Shown here piece by piece: positions 1-15,000 of a stretch of DNA of 64,000 nucleotides. The position numbers and the translations under genes are program-made. This stretch comes from Apostichopus japonicus (Eukaryota > Echinodermata > Holothuroidea > Aspidochirotida > Stichopodidae): positions 11,437,501-11,501,500 of the forward strand of contig NC_092580.1 of the NCBI RefSeq assembly GCF_037975245.1. The letters are read 5' to 3'. Under the pieces are notes generated by a model. It was not told the origin of the DNA and ran no database searches. It worked only from the letters and a program-made list of their open reading frames with translations. How positions within the stretch are numbered: the stretch's first letter is position 1; the number at the start of each line of letters is the position of its first letter.

Positions 1-3000
1 CTGCAGTAGTTGGAGCATCAGTGGAAGTTGCTGCAGTCATTTCAATAGTACTACTTACGGGACTTGATGTCTCTAATGTTGTCAAGACTTTGGTTGTTGT
101 GTCTTCTATTGTTGATTCCAATGTCGTTTCTTCAGTTGTAGGTTCCAGTGATGTACTTACAGTGCTCTCAAATGTAGCTTCTTCTTCTGTAGAACTCTTC
201 TCAGCTGTAGTTGAAGATTGTCGAGTTGTAATGTCTGTCGTTTCTACCCTTGTACTTTCAACTGCAGTAGTTGGAGATACAGTGGAAGTTGCTGCAGTCC
301 TTTCAATAGTACTACTTACGGGACTTGATGTCTCTAATGTTGTCAAGACTTTGGCTGTTGTGTCTTCTTCGGTTGATTCCAATGTTGTTTCTTCAGTTGA
401 AGGTACCAGTGATGTACTAACAGTACTTTCAATTGTAGTTTCTTCCTCTGTAGTACTCACCTCCTCTGATGGTGAGGGACTGAGAGTTGTAATAACTGAA
501 GTTTCTACCCTACTACTTTCTTCTTCAGTAGTTGGAGTTACAGTGGAAGTTGCTGCGGAGCTTTCAATAGTACTAATTACAGGTGTTGTTGTTTCTAATG
601 TTGTCAAGACTTTGGCTGTTGTCTCTTCTTCTGTTGATCCCAGTGTCGTTTCTTCAGTAGTGGGTAACATTGATGTACCGAAAGTACTCTCAAATGTAGT
701 TTCTTCTTCTGTAGAACTCTTCTCAGCTGTAGTTGAAGGTTGTGGAGTTATAATGTCTGAAGTTTCTACCCTTGTACTTTCAACTGCAGTAGTTGGAGAT
801 ACAGTGGAAGTTGCTGCAGAGCCTTCAATAGTACTACTTACAGGTGTTGCTGTTTCTAATGTTGTCAAGACTTTGGCTGTTGTCTCTTCTTCTGTTGATT
901 TCAAAGTTGTTTCTTCAGTAGTGGGTAACATTGATGTACCGAAAGTACTCTCAAATGTAGTTTCTTCTTCTGTAGAACTCTTCTCAGCTGTAGTTGAAGG
1001 TTGTTGAGTTATAATGTCTGAAGTTTCTACCCTTGTACTTTCAACTGCAGTAGTTGGAGATACAGTGGAAGTTGCTGCAGAGCCTTCAATAGTACTACTT
1101 ACAGGTGTTGCTGTTTCTAATGTTGTCAAGAATTTGGCTGTTGTCTCTGCTTCTGTTGATTCCAATGTTGTTTCTTCAGTTGTAGGTACCAGTGATGTAT
1201 TAACAGTACTTTCAATTGTAGTTTCTTCCTCTGTAGTACTCACCTCCTCTGAAGGTGAGGGACTGAGAGTTGTAATAACTGAAGTTTCTACCATAGTACT
1301 TTCTTCTACAGTAGTTGGAGCTACTGTGGATGTGCCTATAGAGCTTTCAATAGTATTACCTACAGGAGTTGTTATAGTTTCAACTGCAGTAGTTGAAGAT
1401 ACAGTGGAAGTTGCTGTGGAGCCTTCAATAGTACTACTTACAGGTGTTGCTGTTTCTAATGTTGTGAAGACTTTGGCTGTTGTCTCCTCTTCTGCCAAAG
1501 TTGTTTCTTCAGTAGTTGGTAACATTGATGTACCAAAGGTACTCTCAAATGTAGTTTCTTCTTCTGTAGAACTCTTCTCAGCTGTAGTTGAAGGTTGTCG
1601 AGTTATAATATCTGAAGTTTCTATGCTTGTACTTTCAACTGCAGTAGTTGGAGATACAGTGGAAGTTGCTGCGGAGCTTTCAATAGTACTACTTACAGGT
1701 GTTGTTGTTTCTAATGTTGTCAAGACTTTGGCTGTTGTGTCTTCTTCTGTTGCTTCCAATGTTGTTTCTTCAGTTGTAGGTACCAGTGATGTACTTAATG
1801 TGCTCTCAAATGTAGCTTCTTCTTCTGTAGAACTCTTCTCAGCTGTTGTTGAAGGTTGTCGAGTTGTAATGTCTGAAGTTTCTACCCTAGTACTTTCAAC
1901 TGCAGTTGTTGGAGATACAGTGGAAGTTGTTGCGGAGCTTTCATAAGTACTACTTAGAGGTGTTGTTGTTTCTAATGTTGTCAAGACTTTGGCTGTTGTC
2001 TCTTCTTCTGTTGATTCCAAAGTTGTTTCTTCAGTTGTGGGTAACATTGATGCATGTGAAGTACTCTCAAATGTAGTATCTTCCTCAGTAGTACTCACCC
2101 CCTCTGACGGCGAGGGACTGAGAGTTGTACGCTCTGAAGTTTCTACCCTAGTACTTTCTTCTTCACTAGTTGGAGATACAGTGGAAGTTGCTGCAGAGCT
2201 TTCAATCGTACTACTAAAAGATGTTTTTGTTTCTAAGGTTGTCAAGAATTTGGCTGTTGTCTCTTCTTCTGTTGTTTCCAAAGTTGTTTCTTCAGTAGTG
2301 GGTAACATTGATGTACGAGAAGAACTCTCAAATGTAGTTTCTTCTTCCGTAGAACTCATCTCAGCTGTAGTTGAAGGTTTTCGAGTGGTAACCACTGAAG
2401 TTTCTACCCTAGTACTTTCTTCTTCAGTAGTTGGAGCTACTGTGGATGTGCCTATAGAGCTTTCAATAGTACTACCTACATGAGTTGTTGTCTCTAATGT
2501 TGTCATTACTTTAGCTGTTGTCTCTTCTTCTGTTGATTCCAAAGTTGTTTCTGCAGTTGTGGGTACCAGTGATGTACGTGAAGTACTCTCAAATGTAGTT
2601 TCTTCTTCTGTAGAACTCTTCTCAGCTGTAGTTGAAGGTTGTCGAGTTGTAATGTCTGAAGTTTCTACCCTAGTACTTTCAACTGCAGTAGTTGGAGATA
2701 CAGTGGAAGTTGCTGAAGAGCTTTCAATAGTACTAATTTCAGGTGTTGTTGTCTCTAATGTTGTCAAGCCTTTGGCTGTTGTCTCTTGTTCTGTTGATTC
2801 CAATGTTGATTCTTCAGTTATAGGTACCAGTGATGTACTTACAGTACTCTCAAATGTAGTATCTTCCTCTGTAGTACTCACCTCCTCTGACGGTGAGGGA
2901 CTGAGAGTTGTACGCTCTGAAGTTTCTACCCTAGTACTTTCTTCTTCACTAGTTGGAGATACAGTGGATGTTGGTGCAGAGCTTTCAATCGTACTACTAA

Positions 3001-3050
3001 AAGATGTTGTTGTCTCTAAGGTTGTCAAGACTTTGGCTGTTGTCTCTTCT
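1..3050 (-). repeat. Diverged units at the C-terminal side of the array
   Basis: Units here differ from one another more than elsewhere. Many private substitutions are seen, for example at 230-245, 1130-1150, 1370-1400, 1490-1500 and 1940-1960. No long block is repeated near-perfectly. Two units at about 31-70 and 292-350 carry the gcagtc plus acgggacttgatg signature. That signature otherwise marks the flank of the 72-residue domain, but here the domain is absent. Array edges are often older and less homogenised than centres, so the array may end a short way beyond coordinate 1. This is inference. Confidence 0.6.
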
Positions 3051-6000
3051 TTTGTTGATTCCAATGTTGTGTCTTCAGTAGTGGGTAACATTGATGTACG
3101 AGAAGAACTCTCAAATGTAGTTTCTTCTTCCGTAGAACTCACCTCAGCTGTAGTTGAAGGTTGTCGAGTGGTAATCACTGAAGTTTTTACTCTAGTACTT
3201 TCTTCTTCAGTAGTTGGAGCTACTGTGGATGTGCCTATCGAGCTTTCAATAGTACTACCTACATGAGTTGTTGTCTTTAATGTTGTCAATACTTCAGCTG
3301 TTGTCTCTTCTTCTGTTGATCCCAGTGTTGTATCTTCAGTTGTGGGTAACATTGATGTACCGAAAGTACTCTCAAATGTAGTTTCTTCTTCTGTAGAACT
3401 CTTCTCAGCTGTAGTTGAAGGTTGTCGAGTGGTACGCTCTGAAGTTTCTACCCTAGTACTTTCTTCTTCAGTAGTTGGTGCTACTGTGGATGTGCCTATA
3501 GAGCTTTCAATAGTACTACTTACAGGCGTTGTTGTCTCTAATGTTGTCAATACTTTGGCTGTTGTCTCTTCTTCTGTTGATGCCAAAGTTGTTTCTGCAG
3601 TTGTGGGTATCATTGATGTACTGAAAGTACTCTTAAATGTAGTTTCTTGCTCTGTAGTACTCACCTCCTCTGAAGGTGAGGGACTGAGAGTTGTACGCTC
3701 TGAAGTTTCTACCCTAGTACTTTCTTCTTCAGTAGTTGGAGCTACTGTGGATGTGCCTATAGAGCTTTCAATAGTACTAACAACAGGAGTTGTTGTCTCT
3801 AATGTTGTCAATACTTCAGCTGTTGTCTCTTCTTCTGTTGATTCCAATGTTGCTTCTTCAGTTGTGGGTACCAGTGATGTTCTTACAGTACTCTCAAATG
3901 TAGTTTCTTCCTCTGTAGTACTCATCTCAGCTGTAGTTGAAGGTTGTCGAGTGGTACGCTCTGAAGTTTCTACACTAGTACTTTCTTCTTCAGTAGTTAG
4001 AGATACAGTGGAAGTTGCTGCGGAGCTTTCAATAGTACTACTTACAGGTGTTGTTGTTTCTAATGTTGTAAAGACTTTGGCTGTTGTGTCTTCTTCTTCT
4101 GTTGATTCCAATGTTGTGTCTTCAGTAGTGGGTAACATTGATGTATGAGAAGAACTCTCAAATGTAGTTTCTTCTTCCGTAGAACTCACCTCAGCTGTAG
4201 TTGAAGTTTGTCGAGTGGTAATCACTGAAGTTTTTACTCTAGTACTTTCTTCTTCAGTAGTTGGAGCTACTGTGGATGTGCCTATCGAGCTTTCAATAGT
4301 ACTACCTACATGAGTTGTTGTCTTTAATGTTGTCAATACTTCAGCTGTTGTCTCTTCTTCTGTTGATCCCAGTGTTGTATCTTCAGTTGTGGGTAACATT
4401 GATGTTCTTACAGTACTCTCAAATGTAGTTTCTTCTTCTGTAGAACTCTTCTCAGCTGTAGTTGAAGGTTGTCGAGTGGTACGCTCTGAAGTTTCTACCC
4501 TAGTACTTTCTTCTTCAGTAGTTGGAGATACAGTGGAAGTTGCTGCGGAGCTTTCAATAGTACTACTTACAGGAGTTGTTGTCTTTAATGTTGTCAATAC
4601 TTCAGCTGTTGTCTCTTCTTCTGTTGATCCCAGTGTTGTATCTTCAGTTGTGGGTAACATTGATGTTCTTACAGTACTCTCAAATGTAGTTTCTTCTTCT
4701 GTAGAACTCTTCTCAGCTGTAGTTGAAGGTTTTCGAGTGGTACGCTCTGAAGTTTCTACCCTAGTACTTTCTTCTTCAGTAGTTGGAGCTACTGTGGATG
4801 TGCCTATAGAGCTTTCAATTGTACTACTTACAGGAGCTGTTGTCTCTAATGTTGTCAATACTTTGGCTGTTGTCTCTTCTTCTGTTGATGCCAAAGTTGT
4901 TTCTGCAGTTGTGGGTATCATTGATGTACTGAAAGTACTCTTAAATGTAGTTTCTTGCTCTGTAGTACTCACCTCCTCTGAAGGTGAGGGACTGAGAGTT
5001 GTACGCTCTGAAGTTTCTACCCTAGTACTTTCTTCTTCAGTAGTTGGAGCTACTGTGGATGTGCCTATAGAGCTTTCAATAGTACTAACAACAGGAGTTG
5101 TTGTCTCTAATGTTGTCAATACTTCAGCTGTTGTCTCTTCTTCTGTTGATTCCAATGTTGTTTCTTCAGTTGTGGGTACCAGTGATGTTCTTACAGTACT
5201 CTCAAATGTAGTTTCTTCCTCTGTAGTACTCATCTCAGCTGTAGTTGAAGGTTGTCGAGTGGTACGCTCTGAAGTTTCTACCCTAGTACTTTCTTCTTCA
5301 GTAGTTGGAGATACAGTGGAAGTTGCTGCGGAGCTTTCAATAGTACTACTTACAGGTGTTGTTGTTTCTAATGTTGTAAAGACTTTGGCTGTTGTGTCTT
5401 CTTCTGTTGATTCCAATGTTGTGTCTTCAGTAGTGGGTAACATTGATGTACGAGAAGAACTCTCAAATGTAGTTTCTTCTTCCGTAGAACTCACCTCAGC
5501 TGTAGTTGAAGGTTGTCGAGTGGTAATCACTGAAGTTTTTACTCTAGTACTTTCTTCTTCAGTAGTTGGAGCTACTGTGGATGTGCCTATCGAGCTTTCA
5601 ATAGTACTACCTACAGGAGTTGTTGTCTTTAATGTTGTCAATACTTCAGCTGTTGTCTCTTCTTCTGTTGATCCCAGTGTTGTATCTTCAGTTGTGGGTA
5701 ACATTGATGTTCTTACAGTACTCTCAAATGTAGTTTCTTCTTCTGTAGAACTCTTCTCAGCTGTAGTTGAAGGTTGTCGAGTGGTACGCTCTGAAGTTTC
5801 TACCCTAGTACTTTCTTCTTCAGTAGTTGGAGCTACTGTGGATGTGCCTATAGAGCTTTCAATAGTACTACTTACAGGAGTTGTTGTCTCTAATGTTGTC
5901 AATACTTTGGCTGTTGTCTCTTCTTCTGTTGATTCCAATGTTGTTTCTGCAGTTGTGGGTATCATTGATGTACTGAAAGTACTCTTAAATGTAGTTTCTT

Positions 6001-9000
6001 CCTCTGTAGTACTCACCTCCTCTGAAGGTGAGGGACTGAGAGTTGTACGCTCTGAAGTTTCTACCCTAGTACTTTCTTCTTCAGTAGTTGGAGCTACTGT
6101 GGATGTGCCTATAGAGCTTTCAATAGTACTAACAACAGGAGTTGTTGTCTCTAATGTTGTCAATACTTCAGCTGTTGTCTCTTCTTCTGTTGATTCCAAT
6201 GTTGTTTCTTCAGTTGTGGGTACCAGTGATGTTCTTACAGTACTCTCAAATGTAGTTTCTTCCTCTGTAGTACTCATCTCAGCTGTAGTTGAAGGTTGTC
6301 GAGTGGTACGCTCTGAAGTTTCTACCCTAGTACTTTCTTCTTCAGTAGTTGGAGATACAGTGGAAGTTGCTGCGGAGCTTTCAATAGTACTACTTACAGG
6401 TGTTGTTGTTTCTAATGTTGTAAAGACTTTGGCTGTTGTGTCTTCTTCTGTTGATTCCAATGTTGTGTCTTCAGTAGTGGGTAACATTGATGTACGAGAA
6501 GAACTCTCAAATGTAGTTTCTTCTTCCGTAGAACTCACCTCAGCTGTAGTTGAAGGTTGTCGAGTGGTAATCACTGAAGTTTTTACTCTAGTACTTTCTT
6601 CTTCAGTAGTTGGAGCTACTGTGGATGTGCCTATCGAGCTTTCAATAGTACTACCTACAGGAGTTGTTGTCTTTAATGTTGTCAATACTTCAGCTGTTGT
6701 CTCTTCTTCTGTTGATCCCAGTGTTGTATCTTCAGTTGTGGGTAACATTGATGTTCTTACAGTACTCTCAAATGTAGTTTCTTCTTCTGTAGAACTCTTC
6801 TCAGCTGTAGTTGAAGGTTGTCGAGTGGTACGCTCTGAAGTTTCTACCCTAGTACTTTCTTCTTCAGTAGTTGGAGATACAGTGGAAGTTGCTGCGGAGC
6901 TTTCAATAGTACTACTTACAGGAGTTGTTGTCTCTAATGTTGTCAATACTTTGGCTGTTGTCTCTTCTTCTGTTGATGCCAAAGTTGTTTCTGCAGTTGT
7001 GGGTATCATTGATCTACTGAAATTACTCTTAAATGTAGTTTCTTGCTCTGTAATACTCACCTCCTCTGAAGGTGAGGGACTGAGAGTTGTACGCTCTGAA
7101 GTTTCTACCCTAGTACTTTGTTCTTCAGTAGTTGGAGCTACTGTGGAAGTGCCTATAGAGCTTTCAATAGTACTACCTACAGGAGTTGTTGTCTCTAATG
7201 TTGTCAATACTTCAGCTGTTGTCTCTTCTTCTGTTGATCCCAGTGTTGTTTCTTCAGTAGTTGGTAACATTGATGTACCGAAAGTACTCTCAAATGTAGT
7301 TTCTTCTTCTGTAGAACTCTTCTCAGCTGTAGTTGAAGGTTGTCGAGTTGTAATGTCTGAAGTTTCTACCCTTGTACTTTCAACTGCAGTAGTTGGAGAT
7401 ACTGTGGATGTGCCTATAGAGCTTTCAATAGTACTACTTACAGGTGTTGTTGTAAGTTCTTCTGTAGTTTGGCGTGTTCCCTTTTCTGTTGTTTGAATCA
7501 AAATGGTTGAAAATCCCTGACTTGGTGTTTGGACAGTTACTAACTTCTCACCTTTTTCCTTAGTAATAGTTAGGACATCAGGAGTTTCTTCACTCGTTGG
7601 AAAAATACTACTCAATTCATCTTTAGTTATTGTATTGATAGATGTAGCCAGCATAGATATTTTTTCGGTTGCTTCTTCTTCTTCAGTAGTTGAGGCTACT
7701 ATAGGTGTTGCTGCAGAGCTTTCAAAAGAACTTCTGATGGGAGTTGTTAGCTCTAATGTTGTATAGACTTGGATTGTTGTGTCTTCTTCTGTTGATTCCA
7801 ATGTTGATTCTTCAGTTGTAGGTAACACTGATGTAATTTCAGTACTCCTAAAAGTACTTTCTTCTTCTGTAGAACTCATATCAGCTGTAGTTGAAATTTC
7901 TGTAGTTGTAATTACTGAAGTTTCTACCCTAGTACTTTTTTCTTCTTCAGAAGTTGGAGCTACTGTGGATGTGCCTATAGAGCTTTCAATAGTACTACCT
8001 ACATGAGTTGTATCTAATGTTGTCAAGCCTTCAGCTGTTGTCTCTTCTTCTGTTGATTCCAGAGTTGTTACTTCAGTTGTGGGTAACATTGATGTACCGA
8101 AAGTACTCTCAAATGTAGTTTCTTCTTCTGTAGCACTCATCTCAGCTTTAGTTGAAGGTTGTCGAGCGGTAATCACTGAAGTTTCTACCCTAGTACTTTC
8201 TTCTTCAGTAGTTGGAGCTACTGTGGATGTGCCTATAGAGCTTTCAATAGTACTACTTACAGGAGTTGTTGTCTCTAATGTTGTCAAGACTTTGGCTGTT
8301 GTCTCTTCTTCTGTTGATTCCAAAGTTGTTTCTTCAGTTGTGGGTAACATTGATGCATGTGAAGTACTCTCAAATGTAGTTTCTTCCTCTGTAGTACTCA
8401 CCTCCTCTGACGGTGAGGGACTGAGAGTTGTACGCTCTGAAGTTTCTACCCTAGTACTTTCTTCTTCACTAGTTGGAGATACAGTGGAAGTTGCTGCAGA
8501 GCTTTCAATCGTACTACTAAAAGATGTTGTTGTTTCTAAGGTTGTCAAGACTTCAGCTGTTGTCTCTTCTTCTGTTGATCCCAGTGTTGTATCTTCAGTT
8601 GTGGGTAACATTGATGTTCTTACAGTACTCTCAAATGTAGTTTCTTCTTCTGTAGAACTCTTCTCAGCTGTAGTTGAAGGTTGTCGAGTGGTACGCTCTG
8701 AAGTTTCTACCCCAGTACTTTCTTCTTCAGTAGTTGGAGCTACTGTGGATGTGCCTATAGAGCTTTCAATAGTACTACTTACAGGAGTTGTTGTCTCTAA
8801 TGTTGTCAATACTTTGGCTGTTGTCTCTTCTTCTGTTGATGCCAAAGTTGTTTCTGCAGTTGTGGGTATCATTGATCTACTGAAAGTACTCTTAAATGTA
8901 GTTTCTTGCTCTGTAATACTCACCTCCTCTGAAGGTGAGGGACTGAGAGTTGTACGCTCTGAAGTTTCTACCCTAGTACTTTCAACTGCAGTAGTTGGAG

Positions 9001-12000
9001 ATACAGTGGAAGTTGCTGCGGAGCTTTCAATAGTACTACCTACAGGAGTTGTTGTCTCTAATGTTGTCAATACTTCAGCTGTTGTCTCTTCTTCTGTTGA
9101 TCCCAGTGTTGTTTCTTCAGTAGTGGGTAACATTGATGTACCGAAAGTACTCTCAAATGTAGTTTCTTCTACTGTAGAACTCTTCTCAGCTGTAGTTGAA
9201 GGTTGTCGAGTTGTAGTGTCTGAAGTTTCTACCCTAGTACTTTCAACTGCAGTAGTTGGAGATACAGTGGAAGTTGCTGCAGAGCTTTCAATAGTACTAA
9301 TTACAGGTGTTGTTGTCTCTAATGTTGTCAAGACTTTGGCTGTTGTCTCTTCTTCTGTTGTTTCTTCAGTTGTGGGTACCAGTGATGTTCTTACAGTACT
9401 CTCAAATGTAGTTTCTTCCTCTGTAGTACTCATCTCAGCTGTAGTTGAAGGTTGTCGAGTAGTAAGCACTGAAGTTTCTACCCTAGTACTTTCTTCTTCA
9501 GTAGTTGGAGCTACTGTGGATGTGCCTATAGAGCTTTCAATAGTACTACCTACAGGAGTTGTTGTGACTAATGTTGTCAATACATCAGCTGTTGTCTCTT
9601 CTTCTGTTGATCCCAGTGTTGTTTCTTCAGTAGTTGGTAACATTGATGTACCGAAAGTACTCTCAAATGTGGTTTCTTCTTCTGTAGAACTCTTCTCAGC
9701 TGTAGTTGAAGGTTGTCGAGTTGTAATGTCTGAAGTTTCGACCCTTGTACTTTCAACTGCAGTAGTTGGAGATACAGTGGAAGTTGCTGCAGAGCTTTCA
9801 ATAGTGCTAATTACAGGTGTTGTTGTCTGTAATGTTGTCAAGACTTTGGCTGTTGTCTCTTCTTCTGTTGATTCCAATGTTGTTTCTTCAGTAGTGGGTA
9901 ACATTGATGTACCCAAAGTACTCTCAAATGTAGTTTCTTCTTCTGTAGAACTCTTCTCAGCTGTAGTTGAAGGTTGTCGAGTTGTAATGTCTGAAGTTTC
10001 GACCCTAGTACTTTCAACTGCAGTAGTTGGAGTTACTGTGGATGTGCCTATAGAGCTTTCAATAGTACTACCTACATGAGTTGTTGTCTCTAATCTTGTC
10101 AATACTTCAGCTGTTGTCTCTTCTTCTGTTGATTCCAATGTTGTTTCTTCAGTTGTGGGTACCAGTGATGTTCTTACAGTACTCTCAAATGTAGTTTCTT
10201 CCTCTGTAGTACTCATCTCAGCAGTAGTTGAAGGTTGTCGAGTTGTAATCACTGAAGTTTCTACCCTAGTACTTTCTTCTTCAGTAGTTGGAGCTACTGT
10301 GGATGTGCCTATCGAGCTTTCAATAGTACTACCTACATGAGTTGTTGTCTCTAATGTTGTCATTACTTCAGCTGTTGTCTCTTCTTCTGTTGATCCCAGT
10401 GTTGTTTCTTCAGTAGTGGGTAACATTGATGTACCTAAAGTACTCTCAAATGTAGTTTCTTCTTCTGTAGAACTCTTCTCAGCTGTAGTTGAAGGTTGTC
10501 GAGTTGTAGTGTCTGAAGTTTCTACCCTAGTACTTTCAACTGCAGTAGTTGGAGATACAGTGGAAGTTGCTGCGGAGCTTTCAATAGTACTACCTACAGG
10601 AGTTGTTGTCTCTAATGTTGTCAATACTTCAGCTGTTGTCTCTTCTTCTGTTGATCCCAGTGTTGTTTCTTCAGTAGTGGGTAACATTGATGTACCGAAA
10701 GTACTCTCAAATGTAGTTTCTTCTACTGTAGAACTCTTCTCAGCTGTAGTTGAAGGTTGTCGAGTTGTAGTGTCTGAAGTTTCTACCCTAGTACTTTCAA
10801 CTGCAGTAGTTGGAGATACAGTGGAAGTTGCTGCAGAGCTTTCAATAGTACTAATTACAGGTGTTGTTGTCTCTAATGTTGTCAAGACTTTGGCTGTTGT
10901 CTCTTCTTCTGTTGTTTCTTCAGTTGTGGGTACCAGTGATGTTCTTACAGTACTCTCAAATGTAGTTTCTTCCTCTGTAGTACTCATCTCAGCTGTAGTT
11001 GAAGGTTGTCGAGTAGTAAGCACTGAAGTTTCTACCCTAGTACTTTCTTCTTCAGTAGTTGGAGCTACTGTGGATGTGCCTATAGAGCTTTCAATAGTAC
11101 TACCTACAGGAGTTGTTGTGACTAATGTTGTCAATACATCAGCTGTTGTCTCTTCTTCTGTTGATCCCAGTGTTGTTTCTTCAGTAGTTGGTAACATTGA
11201 TGTACCGAAAGTACTCTCAAATGTGGTTTCTTCTTCTGTAGAACTCTTCTCAGCTGTAGTTGAAGGTTGTCGAGTTGTAATGTCTGAAGTTTCGACCCTT
11301 GTACTTTCAACTGCAGTAGTTGGAGATACAGTGGAAGTTGCTGCAGAGCTTTCAATAGTGCTAATTACAGGTGTTGTTGTCTGTAATGTTGTCAAGACTT
11401 TGGCTGTTGTCTCTTCTTCTGTTGATTCCAATGTTGTTTCTTCAGTAGTGGGTAACATTGATGTACCGAAAGTACTCTCAAATGTAGTTTCTTCTTCTGT
11501 AGAACTCTTCTCAGCTGTAGTTGAAGGTTGTCGAGTTGTAATGTCTGAAGTTTCGACCCTAGTACTTTCAACTGCAGTAGTTGGAGTTACTGTGGATGTG
11601 CCTATAGAGCTTTCAATAGTACTACCTACATGAGTTGTTGTCTCTAATCTTGTCAATACTTCAGCTGTTGTCTCTTCTTCTGTTGATTCCAATGTTGTTT
11701 CTTCAGTTGTGGGTACCAGTGATGTTCTTACAGTACTCTCAAATGTAGTTTCTTCCTCTGTAGTACTCATCTCAGCAGTAGTTGAAGGTTGTCGAGTGGT
11801 AATCACTGAAGTTTCTACCCTAGTACTTTCTTCTTCAGTAGTTGGAGCTACTGTGGATGTGCCTATCGAGCTTTCAATAGTACTACCTACATGAGTTGTT
11901 GTCTCTAATGTTGTCAATACTTCAGCTGTTGTCTCTTCTTCTGTTGATCCCAGTGTTGTTTCTTCAGTAGTGGGTAACATTGATGTACCTAAAGTACTCT

Positions 12001-15000
12001 CAAATGTAGTTTCTTCTTCTGTAGAACTCTTCTCAGCTGTAGTTGAAGGTTGTCGAGTTGTAGTGTCTGAAGTTTCTACCCTAGTACTTTCAACTGCAGT
12101 AGTTGGAGATACAGTGGAAGTTGCTGCGGAGCTTTCAATAGTACTACCTACAGGAGTTGTTGTCTCTAATGTTGTCAATACTTCAGCTGTTGTCTCTTCT
12201 TCTGTTGATCCCAGTGTTGTTTCTTCAGTAGTGGGTAACATTGATGTACCGAAAGTACTCTCAAATGTAGTTTCTTCTACTGTAGAACTCTTCTCAGCTG
12301 TAGTTGAAGGTTGTAGAGTTGTAGTGTCTGAAGTTTCTACCCTAGTACTTTCAACTGCAGTAGTTGGAGATACAGTGGAAGTTGCTGCAGAGCTTTCAAT
12401 AGTACTAATTACAGGTGTTGTTGTCTCTAATGTTGTCAAGACTTTGGCTGTTGTCTCTTCTTCTGTTGTTTCTTCAGTTGTGGGTACCAGTGATGTTCTT
12501 ACAGTACTCTCAAATGTAGTTTCTTCCTCTGTAGTACTCATCTCAGCTGTAGTTGAAGGTTGTCGAGTAGTAAGCACTGAAGTTTCTACCCTAGTACTTT
12601 CTTCTTCAGTAGTTGGAGCTACTGTGGATGTGCCTATAGAGCTTTCAATAGTACTACCTACAGGAGTTGTTGTGACTAATGTTGTCAATACATCAGCTGT
12701 TGTCTCTTCTTCTGTTGATCCCAGTGTTGTTTCTTCAGTAGTTGGTAACATTGATGTACCGAAAGTACTCTCAAATGTGGTTTCTTCTTCTGTAGAACTC
12801 TTCTCAGCTGTAGTTGAAGGTTGTCGAGTTGTAATGTCTGAAGTTTCGACCCTTGTACTTTCAACTGCAGTAGTTGGAGATACAGTGGAAGTTGCTGCAG
12901 AGCTTTCAATAGTGCTAATTACAGGTGTTGTTGTCTCTAATGTTGTCAAGACTTTGGCTGTTGTCTCTTCTTCTGTTGATTCCAATGTTGTTTCTTCAGT
13001 AGTGGGTAACATTGATGTACCGAAAGTACTCTCAAATGTAGTTTCTTCTTCTGTAGAACTCTTCTCAGCTGTAGTTGAAGGTTGTCGAGTTGTAATGTCT
13101 GAAGTTTCGACCCTAGTACTTTCAACTGCAGTAGTTGGAGTTACTGTGGATGTGCCAATAGAGCTTTCAATAGTACTACCTACAGGAGTTGTTGTGACTA
13201 ATGTTGTCAATACTTCAGCTGTTGTCTCTTCTTCTGTTGATCCCAGTGTTGTTTCTTCAGTAGTGGGTAACATTGATGTACCGAAAGTACTCTCAAATGT
13301 AGTTTCTTCTTCTGTAGAACTCTTCTCAGCTGTAGTTGAAGGTTGTCGAGTTGTAATGTCTGAAGTTTCGACCCTTGTACTTTCAACTGCAGTAGTTGGA
13401 GATACAGTGGAAGTTGCTGCAGAGCTTTCAATAGTGCTAATTACAGGTGTTGTTGTCTGTAATGTTGTCAAGACTTTGGCTGTTGTCTCTTCTTCTGTTG
13501 ATTCCAATGTTGTTTCTTCAGTAGTGGGTAACATTGATGTACCGAAAGTACTCTCAAATGTAGTTTCTTCTTCTGTAGAACTCTTCTCAGCTGTAGTTGA
13601 AGGTTGTCGAGTTGTAATGTCTGAAGTTTCGACCCTAGTACTTTCAACTGCAGTAGTTGGAGTTACTGTGGATGTGCCTATAGAGCTTTCAATAGTACTA
13701 CCTACATGAGTTGTTGTCTCTAATCTTGTCAATACTTCAGCTGTTGTCTCTTCTTCTGTTGATTCCAATGTTGTTTCTTCAGTTGTGGGTACCAGTGATG
13801 TTCTTACAGTACTCTCAAATGTAATTTCTTCCTCTGTAGTACTCATCTCAGCAGTAGTTGAAGGTTGTCGAGTGGTAATCACTGAAGTTTCTACCCTAGT
13901 ACTTTCTTCTTCAGTAGTTGGAGCTACTGTGGATGTGCCTATCGAGCTTTCAATAGTACTACCTACATGAGTTGTTGTCTCTAATGTTGTCAATACTTCA
14001 GCTGTTGTCTCTTCTTCTGTTGATCCCAGTGTTGTTTCTTCAGTAGTGGGTAACATTGATGTACCTAAAGTACTCTCAAATGTAGTTTCTTCTTCTGTAG
14101 AACTCTTCTCAGCTGTAGTTGAAGGTTGTCGAGTTGTAGTGTCTGAAGTTTCTACCCTAGTACTTTCAACTGCAGTAGTTGGAGATACAGTGGAAGTTGC
14201 TGCGGAGCTTTCAATAGTACTACCTACAGGAGTTGTTGTCTCTAATGTTGTCAATACTTCAGCTGTTGTCTCTTCTTCTGTTGATCCCAGTGTTGTTTCT
14301 TCAGTAGTGGGTAACATTGATGTACCGAAAGTACTCTCAAATGTAGTTTCTTCTACTGTAGAACTCTTCTCAGCTGTAGTTGAAGGTTGTCGAGTTGTAG
14401 TGTCTGAAGTTTCGACCCTAGTACTTTCAACTGCAGTAGTTGGAGATACAGTGGAAGTTGCTGCAGAGCTTTCAATAGTACTAATTACAGGTGTTGTTGT
14501 CTCTAATGTTGTCAAGACTTTGGCTGTTGTCTCTTCTTCTGTTGTTTCTTCAGTTGTGGGTACCAGTGATGTTCTTACAGTACTCTCAAATGTAGTTTCT
14601 TCCTCTGTAGTACTCATCTCAGCTGTAGTTGAAGGTTGTCGAGTAGTAAGCACTGAAGTTTCGACCCTAGTACTTTCTTCTTCAGTAGTTGGAGCTACTG
14701 TGGATGTGCCTATAGAGCTTTCAATAGTACTACCTACAGGAGTTGTTGTGACTAATGTTGTCAATACATCAGCTGTTGTCTCTTCTTCTGTTGATCCCAG
14801 TGTTGTTTCTTCAGTAGTTGGTAACATTGATGTACCGAAAGTACTCTCAAATGTGGTTTCTTCTTCTGTAGAACTCTTCTCAGCTGTAGTTGAAGGTTGT
14901 CGAGTTGTAATGTCTGAAGTTTCGACCCTTGTACTTTCAACTGCAGTAGTTGGAGATACAGTGGAAGTTGCTGCAGAGCTTTCAATAGTGCTAATTACAG

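Noticed and set aside
7454-7669. Insertion of a mobile element at the divergent segments
   Set aside because: The 216-bp segment has no terminal repeats, target-site duplication or transposase. It stays in frame and recurs in a fixed context with homologous flanking units.
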